A DNA stretch of 64,000 nucleotides from Psychroflexus torquis ATCC 700755 (GCF_000153485.2 NC_018721.1:434001-498000); one strand, 5' to 3'; positions 50,353-59,231 are shown, numbered from the stretch's first letter. Numbers and translations are program-made. The notes: a model not told the origin generated them from the letters alone.

Positions 50353-52377
50353 TTATAGTGTTTTAAATATTGAATCTTCTACATGAAACGGTAAGGTTAC
50401 TTTTAGCTTGGGTTCTTGACTCATAGCCCTTTTTATAGCGATTTCTGCACCTTCATTCCTAGCCCAAGATCGTCTGGCTACACCATTATTTACATCCCAA
50501 TGCAGCATAGATTTTAATTTCTTACCTGCTTCTATACTACCATCAAGTAACATGCCAAAACCTCCGTTGATAACTTCTCCCCAACCTACACCTCCTCCGT
50601 TATGTATACTCACCCATGTAGCCCCTCTAAAACTGTCTCCTATGACGTTTTGAATTGCCATATCTGCTGTAAATTTACTTCCATCATAAATATTTGAAGT
50701 TTCTCTATAAGGTGAGTCAGTTCCAGAAACATCATGATGATCTCTGCCCAAAATAATTTCACCAAGATCACCTTCAGAAATAGCTTTGTTAAATGCATCT
50801 GCAATCTTCATTCTCCCCTCAGCATCGGCATATAATATTCTCGCTTGAGAACCTACTACCAAATTGTTGGCTTGAGCTCCTCTTATCCAAGTAATGTTAT
50901 CTCGCATTTGTTGTTGAATATCTTTCTCGGAGGTTTTCATAAGCTCTTCTAGAACTTGAGTAGCAATAGCGTCTGTCTTCTTCAAATCTTCAGGTTGTCC
51001 TGAAGCACAAACCCATCTAAAAGGTCCAAACCCATAATCAAAACACATAGGTCCAATAATGTCTTGAACATAACTAGGATAAGCAAACTCTTTTGAATTT
51101 GATTCTGCATCAACTAAACTAACACGCTGTCCTTTATCATTTTTATGAACTTTAGCCCCAGCTCTAGATGCCTCCAATAAAAAAGCATTTCCATAATCGA
51201 AAAAATAAGTCCCCCGTTCTGAATGAGTATTTATAGAATTAACATGACGTTTTAAGGTGTTTTCAACTTCAGTTTTAAAAATTTCAGGTGAATTCACCAT
51301 AAGTTCGTTGGCTTCTTCGTAGCTAAATCCTACAGGATAATACCCTCCTGCCCAAGGATTATGAAGCGAAGTTTGATCTGATCCTAAATCGATATGGATA
51401 TTTTGTTCTTCAAATTTCTCCCAGACTTCAACTATATTCCCTTGGTAAGCAATGGAAAGTGCTTCTTTATTTTTCTTTGCTTGTATTACTCTTTCGACTA
51501 AAAAATCTAAATCATCAATAACCTCATCTACCCAGCCTTGCTCATGTCGTGTTTGGATAGCTTTTGAATTTACTTCAACACATACGGTTACACAACCCGC
51601 TATATTCCCAGCCTTAGGCTGCGCCCCACTCATTCCTCCAAGGCCAGAGGTTAAAAACAAACCTCCTTTTGGTGATTTATTGATTTTTCTAAATCCATTT
51701 AGAACTGTAATTGTCGTCCCATGAACTATTCCTTGAGGGCCTATATACATATAGCTTCCAGCTGTCATTTGCCCATATTGGGAAACTCCAAGGGCATTAA
51801 ACCTTTCGAAGTCATCTGGTTTAGAATAATTAGGAATAGTCATTCCATTAGAAACCACTACCCTAGGTGCTGAAACACTGGAAGGGAAGAGCCCTTGCGG
51901 ATGACCAGAATTCATGACTAGCGTTTGGTCATCTGTCATTTCTGCCAAATATTTCATAGTTAACCTATACTGAGCCCAATTTTGAAAAACTGACCCGTTG
52001 CCTCCATAAGTAATCAATTCATCGGGATGTTGAGCGACTGCCTTATCTAGGTTGTTCTGAATCATCAGCATAATAGCCTTAGCTTGTTGACTTTGGCCTG
52101 GATACTCTGAAATTGGTCTAGCATAAATTTCAAAAGTTGGCTTAAATCGAAACATATAAATCCTGCCATAAGTATCTAGCTCTTCTTTGAATTCTTTTGC
52201 TAAAGTCTTATGAAAGTGTTGTGGAAAGTATCTTAGCGCATTTTTAAGGGCGAGAAGTTCTTCTGGAGCAGTGAGGCATTTTTTTCGTTTCGGGGCGTGA
52301 TTAAGCTCATTATCATAATTTCTTAGTAATGGCAATTGTGATGATATTCCTTCTAAAATTTCTTCGCTAAACGTCAT
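50353..52377 (-). CDS. hutU: urocanate hydratase
   Basis: HutU adds water to urocanate to give imidazolone propionate, the second step of histidine breakdown, using a tightly bound NAD+. The 674-residue protein is longer than the usual 550 to 560; members in Bacteroidota have this longer form, with extra sequence at the N-terminus and inserts. Family blocks are PGQSQQAKAIMLMIQNNL, AGGSMYI-like AGSYMYIGPQGIVHGT, LFLTSGLGGMSGAQPKAG, GPMCFDYGFGPFRWVCASG with the conserved region near the active site, and GDLGEIILGRDHHDVSGTDSPYRET near the end. No other hut gene is in the window. It starts 2 bases after the DUF5522 stop. Confidence 0.94.
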   Translation of the reverse strand: MTFSEEILEGISSQLPLLRNYDNELNHAPKRKKCLTAPEELLALKNALRYFPQHFHKTLAKEFKEELDTYGRIYMFRFKPTFEIYARPISEYPGQSQQAKAIMLMIQNNLDKAVAQHPDELITYGGNGSVFQNWAQYRLTMKYLAEMTDDQTLVMNSGHPQGLFPSSVSAPRVVVSNGMTIPNYSKPDDFERFNALGVSQYGQMTAGSYMYIGPQGIVHGTTITVLNGFRKINKSPKGGLFLTSGLGGMSGAQPKAGNIAGCVTVCVEVNSKAIQTRHEQGWVDEVIDDLDFLVERVIQAKKNKEALSIAYQGNIVEVWEKFEEQNIHIDLGSDQTSLHNPWAGGYYPVGFSYEEANELMVNSPEIFKTEVENTLKRHVNSINTHSERGTYFFDYGNAFLLEASRAGAKVHKNDKGQRVSLVDAESNSKEFAYPSYVQDIIGPMCFDYGFGPFRWVCASGQPEDLKKTDAIATQVLEELMKTSEKDIQQQMRDNITWIRGAQANNLVVGSQARILYADAEGRMKIADAFNKAISEGDLGEIILGRDHHDVSGTDSPYRETSNIYDGSKFTADMAIQNVIGDSFRGATWVSIHNGGGVGWGEVINGGFGMLLDGSIEAGKKLKSMLHWDVNNGVARRSWARNEGAEIAIKRAMSQEPKLKVTLPFHVEDSIFKTL

Positions 52378-52379
52378 AT

Positions 52380-52547
52380 TTATGAATTATTTTTTTCCTT
52401 TTTATAACCGTATGGACAATGTCTACAACCACTTTTACAACAATAACCTCGCTTGAGGTGGTACTGTTCAGTAAAACACCTATAGCCTTCTTTTGTTATG
52501 TAATAGTCACCCTCTTCCAACGGTAATTGCTTTTTAAAATTAATCAT
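52380..52547 (-). CDS. DUF5522 Cys-rich small protein
   Basis: A 55-residue protein too short to be called easily. It reads MINFKKQLPLEEGDYYITKE, GYRCFTEQYHLKRGYCCKSG, CRHCPYGYKKEKNNS, with the DUF5522 signature CC-KSGCRHCPYG. The five or six cysteines of the C-x3-C-x2-C type may bind zinc or an iron-sulfur cluster; that is not shown. The function is unknown. The ATG at 52547 is the only plausible start. It is the first gene of the DUF5522-hutU-DUF4136 unit, with a 2-base gap to hutU. The frame and family match make it a real gene. Confidence 0.85.
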   Translation of the reverse strand: MINFKKQLPLEEGDYYITKEGYRCFTEQYHLKRGYCCKSGCRHCPYGYKKEKNNS

Positions 52548-52593
52548 TTCTATAAATTTAAATAAACCAGACTACAAATTGAATTTAAGACTG

Positions 52594-52601
52594 TAATTTT
52601 G
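52594..52601 (+). promoter_or_regulatory. candidate -7 box for the D-cysteine desulfhydrase-like gene
   Basis: TAATTTTG lies 9 bases before the ATG at 52611 and inside the divergent gap with the DUF5522 gene. It matches TAnnTTTG; the -33 box is not clear. Confidence 0.35.
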
Positions 52602-52610
52602 AATTTTATT

Positions 52611-53561
52611 ATGAATTTACCTATGTTTTCCACCTCTTTTTTTTCTAAAAATTTCTCATCACCTAACCAATTTATAGGAGAGTTTAATGGCGTTGAATTA
52701 TTTGTAAAACGAGAAGATTTAATTCATCCTATAGTCTCAGGCAACAAATTTAGAAAACTTAAATATAATATTCTAAAAACTCAGGATGAAGGATTTACTA
52801 AAATCCTAACATTTGGTGGAGCCTTCTCAAATCACATTGCGGCAACGGCGGAAGCCTGTCATATTATCGGTTTAAAGTCTATCGGAATTATACGTGGACA
52901 AGAACTTGGAGAAGATTTGCAGAAAACACTCGCCAGTAATTCAACTCTTAATTTTGCATTCCAAAAAAACATGGAATTGTTTTTTGTGACCAGAAAAGAC
53001 TACAGACTTAAAGAACATATTCCCTATATTGAGGATCTATTTAAATCGGATTTAACTCTTTATTCTATTCCAGAAGGAGGCACTAACGCTTTAGCCATAA
53101 AAGGCTGCACTGAAATATTAACCACAGAAGATGACAATTTCGACGTTATTTGTTCGTCGGTTGGGACTGGTGGAACAGTTGCTGGACTTATAGAGGGTAC
53201 AAAATCTCACCAACATGTCTTAGGTTTTTCTGCTTTAAAAGGGAATTTCCTTCAAAATGAGATCTCCAGATGGACTTCAAAATCCAATTGGTCACTTCAA
53301 ACCGACTTTCATTTTGGAGGCTATGCTAAAGTAAATTCAGAATTGATAGACTTCATAAATTCCTTTCAAAGTAAATATCAAATTCAACTGGACCCCATTT
53401 ATACCGGGAAGATGTTTTACGGCATTTTCGAATTAATATCCTCAGGTTTTTTTTCCAAAAATACTCGTATTTTAGCAATTCATACGGGAGGCCTTCAAGG
53501 TATTGAAGGTATAAACCGTAGCCTAAAACAAAAAGGACTTCAAACCATTACCCTTTTATGA
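52611..53561 (+). CDS. PLP-dependent D-cysteine desulfhydrase / ACC deaminase-like enzyme
   Basis: A 316-residue fold-type II pyridoxal-phosphate enzyme. The Lys that binds PLP is in SGNKFRKLKYNI (SGNKFRK near residue 40); other blocks are ILTFGGAFSNHIAATAEACHIIGL, ESLFEDLFKSDLTLYSIPEGGTNALAIKGC, and CSSVGTGGTVAGLIEG (phosphate loop). D-cysteine desulfhydrase and 1-aminocyclopropane-1-carboxylate deaminase share this fold and cannot be told apart here by eye. ATG 52611 is chosen over an in-frame TTG at 52599; ATG 52623 is also possible. It overlaps the next gene by 4 bases. Confidence 0.85.
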   Translation: MNLPMFSTSFFSKNFSSPNQFIGEFNGVELFVKREDLIHPIVSGNKFRKLKYNILKTQDEGFTKILTFGGAFSNHIAATAEACHIIGLKSIGIIRGQELGEDLQKTLASNSTLNFAFQKNMELFFVTRKDYRLKEHIPYIEDLFKSDLTLYSIPEGGTNALAIKGCTEILTTEDDNFDVICSSVGTGGTVAGLIEGTKSHQHVLGFSALKGNFLQNEISRWTSKSNWSLQTDFHFGGYAKVNSELIDFINSFQSKYQIQLDPIYTGKMFYGIFELISSGFFSKNTRILAIHTGGLQGIEGINRSLKQKGLQTITLL

Positions 53562-54385
53562 AACTTAAAGCCAGCCTCTATATCCTCTTAGTGATTTTTA
53601 TATCATCCTGTGGATCTTCAAAAAAATCAGCAGCAACTACATCTAGAAAGACCGAAGCTTCAAGGGAAGTGCCTAGAGCTTATCCTCGGTCAAAAGACGA
53701 AAACAATGTGGTTTCTAAAGCTGAGATAAACCTTGCTAGCTTAAGCCCAGTCGAGCTATATATATACAATTATGCGAGTATTGCCAAAGAAGAAATGAGG
53801 CTCTACGGTATCCCTGCGAGCATTAAGATTGCTCAAGGAATTCTGGAATCTGGATCTGGAAATGGCCCGCTCACAAGTCGCTCTAATAATCATTTCGGAA
53901 TAAAATGCAACGGCTGGAAAGGCGAGAAAGTCTATCATGATGATGATGAAGATCAAGAGTGTTTTAGAAAATACAATGACCCCAAATATTCCTTTAGAGA
54001 TCATTCTTTATTTTTATTTAAAAGAAATAGATATGCTTTTTTGTTTGATTATAGAAGCGATGATTACACATCTTGGGCTAGAGGATTAAAACGTGCAGGC
54101 TACGCCACAGACCCAAGATATCCTCAAAAACTGATAAGTCTCATTGAACGGTATAACCTTAATGAGTTTGATAAAGAGGTGTTAGGAAAGAATGTGGATA
54201 TGCCCTTACCGAAGCCAAAAAGAATTTCAAAGAGCGATTTAGAATTCTATCTCGTCAAAAAAGGGGATACACTTTATAATATTTCTCAAAAATTTGACAT
54301 TACTGTTGAAAAATTAAAATTAATTAATAGATTAAAGAATGACCAGATTCAAATTGGTCAAGAATTAAAAGTAAAAACAAGATAA
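53558..54385 (+). CDS. glucosaminidase (GH73-like) lipoprotein with LysM domain
   Basis: A 275-residue lipoprotein: lipobox SSC (Cys18) after the hydrophobic signal, a Ser/Lys-rich linker, a glucosaminidase domain (about 65-210) with GIPASIKIAQGILESGSGNGPLTSRSNNHFGIKCNGWKG (the Glu of ILESG is the likely catalytic acid) and DPKYSFRDHSLFL, and a C-terminal LysM (about 228-272, FYLVKKGDTLYNISQKFDITVEKLKLINRL). It should cut peptidoglycan between GlcNAc and MurNAc at the inner side of the outer membrane. It overlaps the preceding gene by 4 bases and is followed by hemL after 3 bases. Confidence 0.9.
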   Translation: MKLKASLYILLVIFISSCGSSKKSAATTSRKTEASREVPRAYPRSKDENNVVSKAEINLASLSPVELYIYNYASIAKEEMRLYGIPASIKIAQGILESGSGNGPLTSRSNNHFGIKCNGWKGEKVYHDDDEDQECFRKYNDPKYSFRDHSLFLFKRNRYAFLFDYRSDDYTSWARGLKRAGYATDPRYPQKLISLIERYNLNEFDKEVLGKNVDMPLPKPKRISKSDLEFYLVKKGDTLYNISQKFDITVEKLKLINRLKNDQIQIGQELKVKTR

Positions 54386-54388
54386 CAT

Positions 54389-55678
54389 ATGATTTACAAA
54401 CGAAGTAGTGCATTGTTTAATGAAGCCAAAAAGTACATTCCTGGGGGTGTAAATTCTCCTGTGAGAGCTTTCAATGCTGTAGGTGGCGATCCTATTTTCG
54501 TAAAAAAAGCAAAGGGAGCTTATCTATATGACGAAGACGATAACAAACTGATTGATTATATCTCATCATGGGGCCCTATGATTCTTGGGCATGCGCATCC
54601 AGCAGTTGTTAAAGCAATCGTGGAGCGAACAAAAGACGGAACATCTTTCGGCATTCCTACTGCTCTAGAAACTGAAATTGCTAAACTTGCAGTGAGTATG
54701 GTTCCAGGAATTGATAAGATTCGATTTGTCAATAGTGGTACTGAAGCCTGTATGAGTGCGGTAAGATTAGCAAGAGGTTATACCAAAAAAGATAAAATTA
54801 TAAAGTTTGCAGGATGCTACCACGGTCATAGTGACTCATTTCTTATCCAAGCTGGAAGTGGTGCCGTAACTTTTGGTGAACCTAATTCTCCAGGAGTTAC
54901 CAAAGGAACTGCGAAAGATACTCTGTTAGCACATTACAATAATTTAGAAAGCGTTGAAAAACTAGTAGAAGAGAATAAAGGAGACATTGCTTGCATTATC
55001 ATAGAACCTGTCGCTGGTAATATGGGCTGTATTCTTCCCAAAAAAGGATTTCTTGAAGGTCTGAGACAAATTTGTGATAATAACGAGATCTTACTGGTAT
55101 TTGATGAAGTGATGACAGGCTTTAGGCTTGCACCAGGAGGTGTCCAAGAATTATTGGGGGTTGAAGCCGATATTGTGACGTTTGGAAAAGTTGTAGGTGG
55201 GGGTCTTCCCGTTGGGGCTTTCGCTGGAAAATCAGACATCATGAATCATCTTTCTCCAGACGGCCCAGTTTATCAAGCAGGCACTCTTAGTGGTAACCCC
55301 TTAGCCATGGCGGCAGGATATACGATGCTTAAAGAGCTGAACAACAATAGAGAAATCTTTGAAAGCCTTGATAAAAAGACGGCATATTTACATGAAGGCA
55401 TGGCAAAGGTGCTTAACGACGCTAATATTGATCACCAAATCAACAGAATAGGTTCTATGATTTCTATTCACTTCTGCAAAGATCCTGTTATGGATTTTGA
55501 AACGGCTGCTCACGGAAATAATCCTAAGTTTAAAACCTACTTTCATGGTATGCTAGACCGAGGTGTGTATATGCCTCCAAGTGCCTTTGAGAGTTATTTT
55601 TTAAATGATGCTTTATCTTATGAAGATATAGACCACACTGTCAATGCTCTTTCTGAATTTGTTCATGAGTTAAAATAA
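54389..55678 (+). CDS. hemL: glutamate-1-semialdehyde 2,1-aminomutase
   Basis: HemL converts glutamate-1-semialdehyde to 5-aminolaevulinate, the second step of the C5 haem pathway. The 429-residue PLP enzyme has the start [94 protein letters not shown] and the PLP Lys in [19 protein letters not shown]. All key positions are present and the length is right. It begins 3 bases after the glucosaminidase gene, so it is read with it. No other haem gene is in the window. Confidence 0.96.
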   Translation: MIYKRSSALFNEAKKYIPGGVNSPVRAFNAVGGDPIFVKKAKGAYLYDEDDNKLIDYISSWGPMILGHAHPAVVKAIVERTKDGTSFGIPTALETEIAKLAVSMVPGIDKIRFVNSGTEACMSAVRLARGYTKKDKIIKFAGCYHGHSDSFLIQAGSGAVTFGEPNSPGVTKGTAKDTLLAHYNNLESVEKLVEENKGDIACIIIEPVAGNMGCILPKKGFLEGLRQICDNNEILLVFDEVMTGFRLAPGGVQELLGVEADIVTFGKVVGGGLPVGAFAGKSDIMNHLSPDGPVYQAGTLSGNPLAMAAGYTMLKELNNNREIFESLDKKTAYLHEGMAKVLNDANIDHQINRIGSMISIHFCKDPVMDFETAAHGNNPKFKTYFHGMLDRGVYMPPSAFESYFLNDALSYEDIDHTVNALSEFVHELK

Positions 55679-55746
55679 CTTTTTTCAAGAATGCTTAGGT
55701 TATGATTAACTAAATGTTAATTTTATGGAAATAAATAAATAATCCA

Positions 55747-56070
55747 ATGGAAATTAATCAAAATAAACCTCCAATGCCCTCTAACCATCTGTTATTGGCT
55801 ATTATTACTACTATTTTATGCTGTTTACCAGCTGGAATTGTAAGCATTATTTATGCTTCTCAGGTCAACACAAAGTATAATGCAGAAGATTACGAAGGCG
55901 CACAAAGGGCTTCTAAAAATGCGAAAACATGGTGGATTGTTGCTCTTATCCTTGGACTTTTGATTGTGGTTGCTATACCATTAGTTGTTTTTCTATTTGC
56001 AGGTGATGAGTTTATGGAAGAATTCACGAAAGCTTATAATCAAGAATTAGAAAAAAGTAGCCAAAACTAA
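55747..56070 (+). CDS. CD225/dispanin family membrane protein
   Basis: A 107-residue protein with two hydrophobic helices (about 13-37 and 66-89) and a loop between them. The family signature is ILCCLPAGIVSIIYASQVNTKYNAEDYEGAQRASKNAKTWWIVALILG, including the double Cys near the first helix and the YEGA-AKNAK loop. In animals this family restricts virus entry; bacterial members have unknown roles. It is 68 bases after hemL and 2 bases before the DUF2752 gene. Confidence 0.88.
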   Translation: MEINQNKPPMPSNHLLLAIITTILCCLPAGIVSIIYASQVNTKYNAEDYEGAQRASKNAKTWWIVALILGLLIVVAIPLVVFLFAGDEFMEEFTKAYNQELEKSSQN

Positions 56071-56072
56071 AA

Positions 56073-56483
56073 ATGACTAAAGGTTTTTCACAAATATTAA
56101 AAATGAGCATACCCATCGCGATTCTAGCATTGGGTATACTTTATTTTAATTTAAACCCAAAGTCTTTTGCCTACTTTCCTAAATGCCCCTTTTATAGTTT
56201 TACCGGTTTATACTGCCCTGGATGTGGATCCCAACGTGCTTTTCATGAAATGCTCCACGGAAATTTATGGGTAGGCCTCCAACATAATTTTCTTATAATC
56301 TTAGCTCTTTTGGTTATCTTCTATAAGTTTTATGTATTTTACCAAAATAGTTTTCAAAAGGAAAACACAGTTAAAAACATACTTTACCACAACGCAGCAC
56401 CATGGGTGATTTTGGTAGTTGTGGTAAGTTTTTGGATTTTGAGAAATATACCGATGGACCCATTCATTATTTTGGCTCCTTGA
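56073..56483 (+). CDS. DUF2752 membrane protein
   Basis: A 136-residue membrane protein with three or so helices. It carries the DUF2752 signature CPFYSFTGLYCPGCGSQRAFHEMLHGNL (about 38-65), with C-x12-CPGCGSQRA, a possible metal or cluster ligand set. The function is not known. It starts 2 bases after the CD225 gene and ends 6 bases before the DoxX-like gene. CD225 and DUF2752 proteins are often found side by side in Bacteroidota. Confidence 0.87.
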   Translation: MTKGFSQILKMSIPIAILALGILYFNLNPKSFAYFPKCPFYSFTGLYCPGCGSQRAFHEMLHGNLWVGLQHNFLIILALLVIFYKFYVFYQNSFQKENTVKNILYHNAAPWVILVVVVSFWILRNIPMDPFIILAP

Positions 56484-56489
56484 TTTTAT

Positions 56490-56849
56490 ATGATTGTATT
56501 ACATATTTTAGTTTTATTTATAAGTGTTTCTTTCTTTTTTTATGGATTAGGATGTTTTTATAGTCCTACCATGTATAAAGAATTTAAACGTTTTGGTTTA
56601 TCTAAGGGACAGAGGAAAATCACTGGATTTTTTCAAGTCTTAGGAGCTTGTGGTCTGAGTTATGGATTTTATTTGAATCCTATTATAGGTTTCTCTGCCG
56701 CCTTAGGTCTAAGTCTTTTGATGAGTCTTGGATTTGGGGTTCGACTAAAAATTAAAGACAACTTCGTACAATCTTTTCCTTCTTTCTTTTTTGCACTGCT
56801 CAATTTATTTGTCGCTTATCAATTCTATGCCTTGCTCATTTCAGCTTAA
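56490..56849 (+). CDS. DoxX-like small membrane protein
   Basis: A 119-residue protein with four hydrophobic helices (about 2-22, 45-63, 65-85 and 98-117). The central helix pair has a short motif QRKITGFFQVLGACGLSYGFYLNP, like DoxX-family proteins, whose best-known members are quinone-reducing or terminal-oxidase-linked; the match is by overall form and not firm. Its stop overlaps the stop of the converging SLC13 gene by 4 bases, and a hairpin spans the junction (56838-56862). It ends the hemL-side transcription unit. Confidence 0.65.
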   Translation: MIVLHILVLFISVSFFFYGLGCFYSPTMYKEFKRFGLSKGQRKITGFFQVLGACGLSYGFYLNPIIGFSAALGLSLLMSLGFGVRLKIKDNFVQSFPSFFFALLNLFVAYQFYALLISA

Positions 56850-56862
56850 ACCAAGTTGAAAT
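56838..56862. terminator. hairpin spanning the stop codons of two convergent genes
   Basis: ATTTCAGCTT at 56838-56847 pairs with AAGTTGAAAT at 56853-56862 with one G-U pair and a 5-base loop. The stop codons of the DoxX-like gene (plus) and the SLC13 gene (minus) both lie in or next to it. Likely shared terminator or end-protecting structure; no long U-tract. Confidence 0.5.
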
Positions 56863-58642
56863 ACCAAGGAATCATAAAACTCGAAATCACCCAAAATATA
56901 AAATTCAACATAATCCCTACTTTAAAAAAATCTTTGAATCTATAATTTCCAGCACTATAGACCATAGTATTGGTTTGATAACCAATGGGTGTCATAAAAG
57001 TAGCTGAAGCTGCAATCATAACAGTCACCAAAAAAGGTAAAACTTCTATACCAGAGGTATGAGCTACAGCTATAGCGATGGGTGTCATGAGAGCTGCAGA
57101 GGCGTTGTTGGACATCACTTCTGTCAGCAAAGAGGTGACTAAATATAATCCAGAAATAACCGCAATAATTCCCATGGGCGCAAGTTGATCTACCAAAGCT
57201 TCTGCGATAAGTAAATCAAGCCCTGTTTTATTTATAGCTAAACCTAGACTAAGTGCCCCAACCAATAAAAATATAATTTTCCAATTAATAGCTTCATAAA
57301 TTTCTTGCATGTTTAGAATCTTAGCCAAAACAAGGATGATTACAGCTGAAATGGCCCCTACCATAATATCTAAAATTCCAAGACTCGCTAAAACAACCAT
57401 AATAGAAATAAGACCTATCACAATACCAAACTTCTTTTTATCAAATTCTGTGATATGATTTTCTGATAAAAGAACAAAAGGTGTGTTTTGACCAGCTTCT
57501 AATTTATTTAGTTCTTTGACATAATGTGATTTTACTTCAGCCAGAATGATATCTCCGGCGCTCAATTTAACATCGTATAAATCATCATGCTTGATATCTT
57601 CTTTATGCTTTATCGCCAGCGGTATAGCTCTATAACGCCTTCTAAAATCCAACTCTTTTAATGTTTTACCGTGAATTTCTGAAGAGGAAGTAATCACCAT
57701 TTCTACCAAAGCTGAATTCTTACCAGATAGATCACTATCACCAATTTTTAAAGGAGACACTGCTAAAGTTTTCGTTTTTCCTTTTAGGGATTTTAACTTT
57801 TCCACATCACATCTCACTTTCAGAATATCACCCTTATTTAATTCAAAGTCACCAGGAGGTAAAGTAAATGAGTTGCCGTTTCGCCTTACTTCAATAATAT
57901 CTATATTGAATTCTGTCACTAATTCAGAGTCCATAATTTTTTTTCCTATGGAATCTGAATTGGATAACAACTCGACTAAAGTGATGTAATTATTGACATT
58001 AAACTTAGATTTTAAATCTTTAGAACGTCTGGATTTAGGCAATAATCTAATCCCAAAAATCGACATATACACAACCCCTACAACAAGTAATACTCCTGCA
58101 ATGGGGGTCATTTGAAACATGCTTATAGCTTCTTCGCCCTCTTTTTCAGCTATCCCACTCACCAAAATATTAGTAGAAGTCCCAATTAAAGTACACATAC
58201 CTCCAAAAATAGAAGCAAAAGAGAGAGGAATAAGCATCTTAGAAGGACTTTGCCCAGAAGCATGTGCAATTTGAATGACCACGGGAATAAAGACTGCAAC
58301 GACAGGTGTATTATTCACAAATGCTGAAATAATGGCGATCATAAACATCATCATTAAAATCCCTGCATTAAATTTATATCTAAAAATTTTTGATAACCGA
58401 TGAGCAAGAACTTGTAAGGCTCCCGTTTTAAGCAGTGCCGCACTCAAAACAAACATAAAAGCAACAGTAATGGTTGCTTTATTACTAAAGCCTTCTATCC
58501 CTTCTTCAGGAGTGATGACTCCTCCTAATACCAAAATAATCATGATAGAAATAGCTACAAGATCTATAGGTAGAGCTTCTGTCGCAAAAAGAATAATAGC
58601 AAGAACAATGACACATATGGTAATAATTGCAGCTGTGGTCAT
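56846..58642 (-). CDS. SLC13-family (DASS) sodium-coupled anion permease with TrkA_C domains
   Basis: A 598-residue transporter with two helical halves and two RCK_C/TrkA_C domains between them (about 200-395, [35 protein letters not shown] and [41 protein letters not shown]). The transport part shows [19 protein letters not shown] and [15 protein letters not shown] in the first half, [22 protein letters not shown] in the second: paired SNT/N-type sodium-site motifs. Substrates in the family are sulfate, phosphate or dicarboxylates; none can be chosen here. It converges on the DoxX-like gene. Confidence 0.9.
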   Translation of the reverse strand: MTTAAIITICVIVLAIILFATEALPIDLVAISIMIILVLGGVITPEEGIEGFSNKATITVAFMFVLSAALLKTGALQVLAHRLSKIFRYKFNAGILMMMFMIAIISAFVNNTPVVAVFIPVVIQIAHASGQSPSKMLIPLSFASIFGGMCTLIGTSTNILVSGIAEKEGEEAISMFQMTPIAGVLLVVGVVYMSIFGIRLLPKSRRSKDLKSKFNVNNYITLVELLSNSDSIGKKIMDSELVTEFNIDIIEVRRNGNSFTLPPGDFELNKGDILKVRCDVEKLKSLKGKTKTLAVSPLKIGDSDLSGKNSALVEMVITSSSEIHGKTLKELDFRRRYRAIPLAIKHKEDIKHDDLYDVKLSAGDIILAEVKSHYVKELNKLEAGQNTPFVLLSENHITEFDKKKFGIVIGLISIMVVLASLGILDIMVGAISAVIILVLAKILNMQEIYEAINWKIIFLLVGALSLGLAINKTGLDLLIAEALVDQLAPMGIIAVISGLYLVTSLLTEVMSNNASAALMTPIAIAVAHTSGIEVLPFLVTVMIAASATFMTPIGYQTNTMVYSAGNYRFKDFFKVGIMLNFIFWVISSFMIPWYFNLV

Positions 58643-58655
58643 TTATTTTTTTGTT

Positions 58656-58663
58656 CAAATATA
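58656..58663 (-). promoter_or_regulatory. candidate -7 box of the SLC13 permease gene
   Basis: TATATTTG on the minus strand, 13 bases before the ATG at 58642. Matches TAnnTTTG; the -33 box is not clear. Confidence 0.4.
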
Positions 58664-58712
58664 TAATAGTCTACAAAATCTATAGACTTTATTTGTAAAA
58701 AAAATAATTTTA

Positions 58713-59150
58713 CTATGAATCGGTAATTAAATGACTTTCCCTTTTGATGATTTCTGCTAGATTTGCCTTCTTGAGGAGTTCCACAGTTTTGTTTCTTACT
58801 TCATAAAAAATGTTCCTTATCCCACAGGTTTCCTCATCCTTGCATTCCTCACACCTTTCGTAATATTTATAGGTCACACAGGGAAGAAGTGCAATAGGCC
58901 CCTCAACAAGACGCATCACATCAGCTAAGTTGATATCTTCTGGATTTTGCAATAAATAATAACCACCACCCTTTCCTTTTTTGCTGGCGAGAACTCCAGC
59001 TTTTTTGAGATTAAGCAGAATGGACTCTAAAAATTTTCTAGGAATATGTTCTTTTTGAGCAATTTCACTAATGACAATGGGTCCTTCTCCATTTCGCTTT
59101 GCAAGATAAACCAAAGCATTAATTGCGTATTTTGTCTTTTTTGAAATCAT
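58713..59150 (-). CDS. Rrf2-family transcriptional regulator with four cysteines
   Basis: A 145-residue Rrf2 regulator: MISKKTKYAINALVYLAKRNG opens the winged helix, HIPRKFLESILLNLKKAGVL is the recognition region and KGKGGGYYLLQNPEDI the wing. Cysteines at about 91, 100, 103 and 109 (CVTYKYYERCEECKDEETC) form a C-x8-C-x2-C-x5-C set that may hold an iron-sulfur cluster, as in IscR and NsrR (whose spacing differs). The ATG at 59150 is chosen: the ORF runs to 59327 but the family starts here and a -7 box lies just upstream. Divergent from recQ with palindromes between (59193-59224). Confidence 0.88.
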   Translation of the reverse strand: MISKKTKYAINALVYLAKRNGEGPIVISEIAQKEHIPRKFLESILLNLKKAGVLASKKGKGGGYYLLQNPEDINLADVMRLVEGPIALLPCVTYKYYERCEECKDEETCGIRNIFYEVRNKTVELLKKANLAEIIKRESHLITDS

Positions 59151-59155
59151 TCTTG

Positions 59156-59163
59156 CAAATATA
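59156..59163 (-). promoter_or_regulatory. candidate -7 box of the Rrf2 gene, 5 bases from the ATG
   Basis: TATATTTG on the minus strand ends 5 bases before the ATG at 59150; a leaderless message would follow. It would fall inside the coding frame of any upstream start. Confidence 0.4.
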
Positions 59164-59192
59164 TCATTATTCATCTTTAAAAAAATGAAACT

Positions 59193-59224
59193 GAAATTGT
59201 AATTTGCAATTTCAAATTTGAAAT
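59193..59224. promoter_or_regulatory. overlapping palindromes in the Rrf2/recQ divergent gap
   Basis: ATTTCAAATTTGAAAT at 59209-59224 is a perfect 16-base palindrome, and GAAATTG (59193-59199) mirrors CAATTTC (59207-59213), sharing bases with it. They lie 8-39 bases before the recQ ATG and 43-74 before the Rrf2 ATG, a good position for an operator controlling either gene. Binding by the Rrf2 protein is inference. Confidence 0.45.
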
Positions 59225-59231
59225 CCATTTC

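Noticed and set aside
54934..55242. 102-residue minus-strand frame in hemL
   Set aside because: Antisense to the PLP-binding region of hemL; no independent support.
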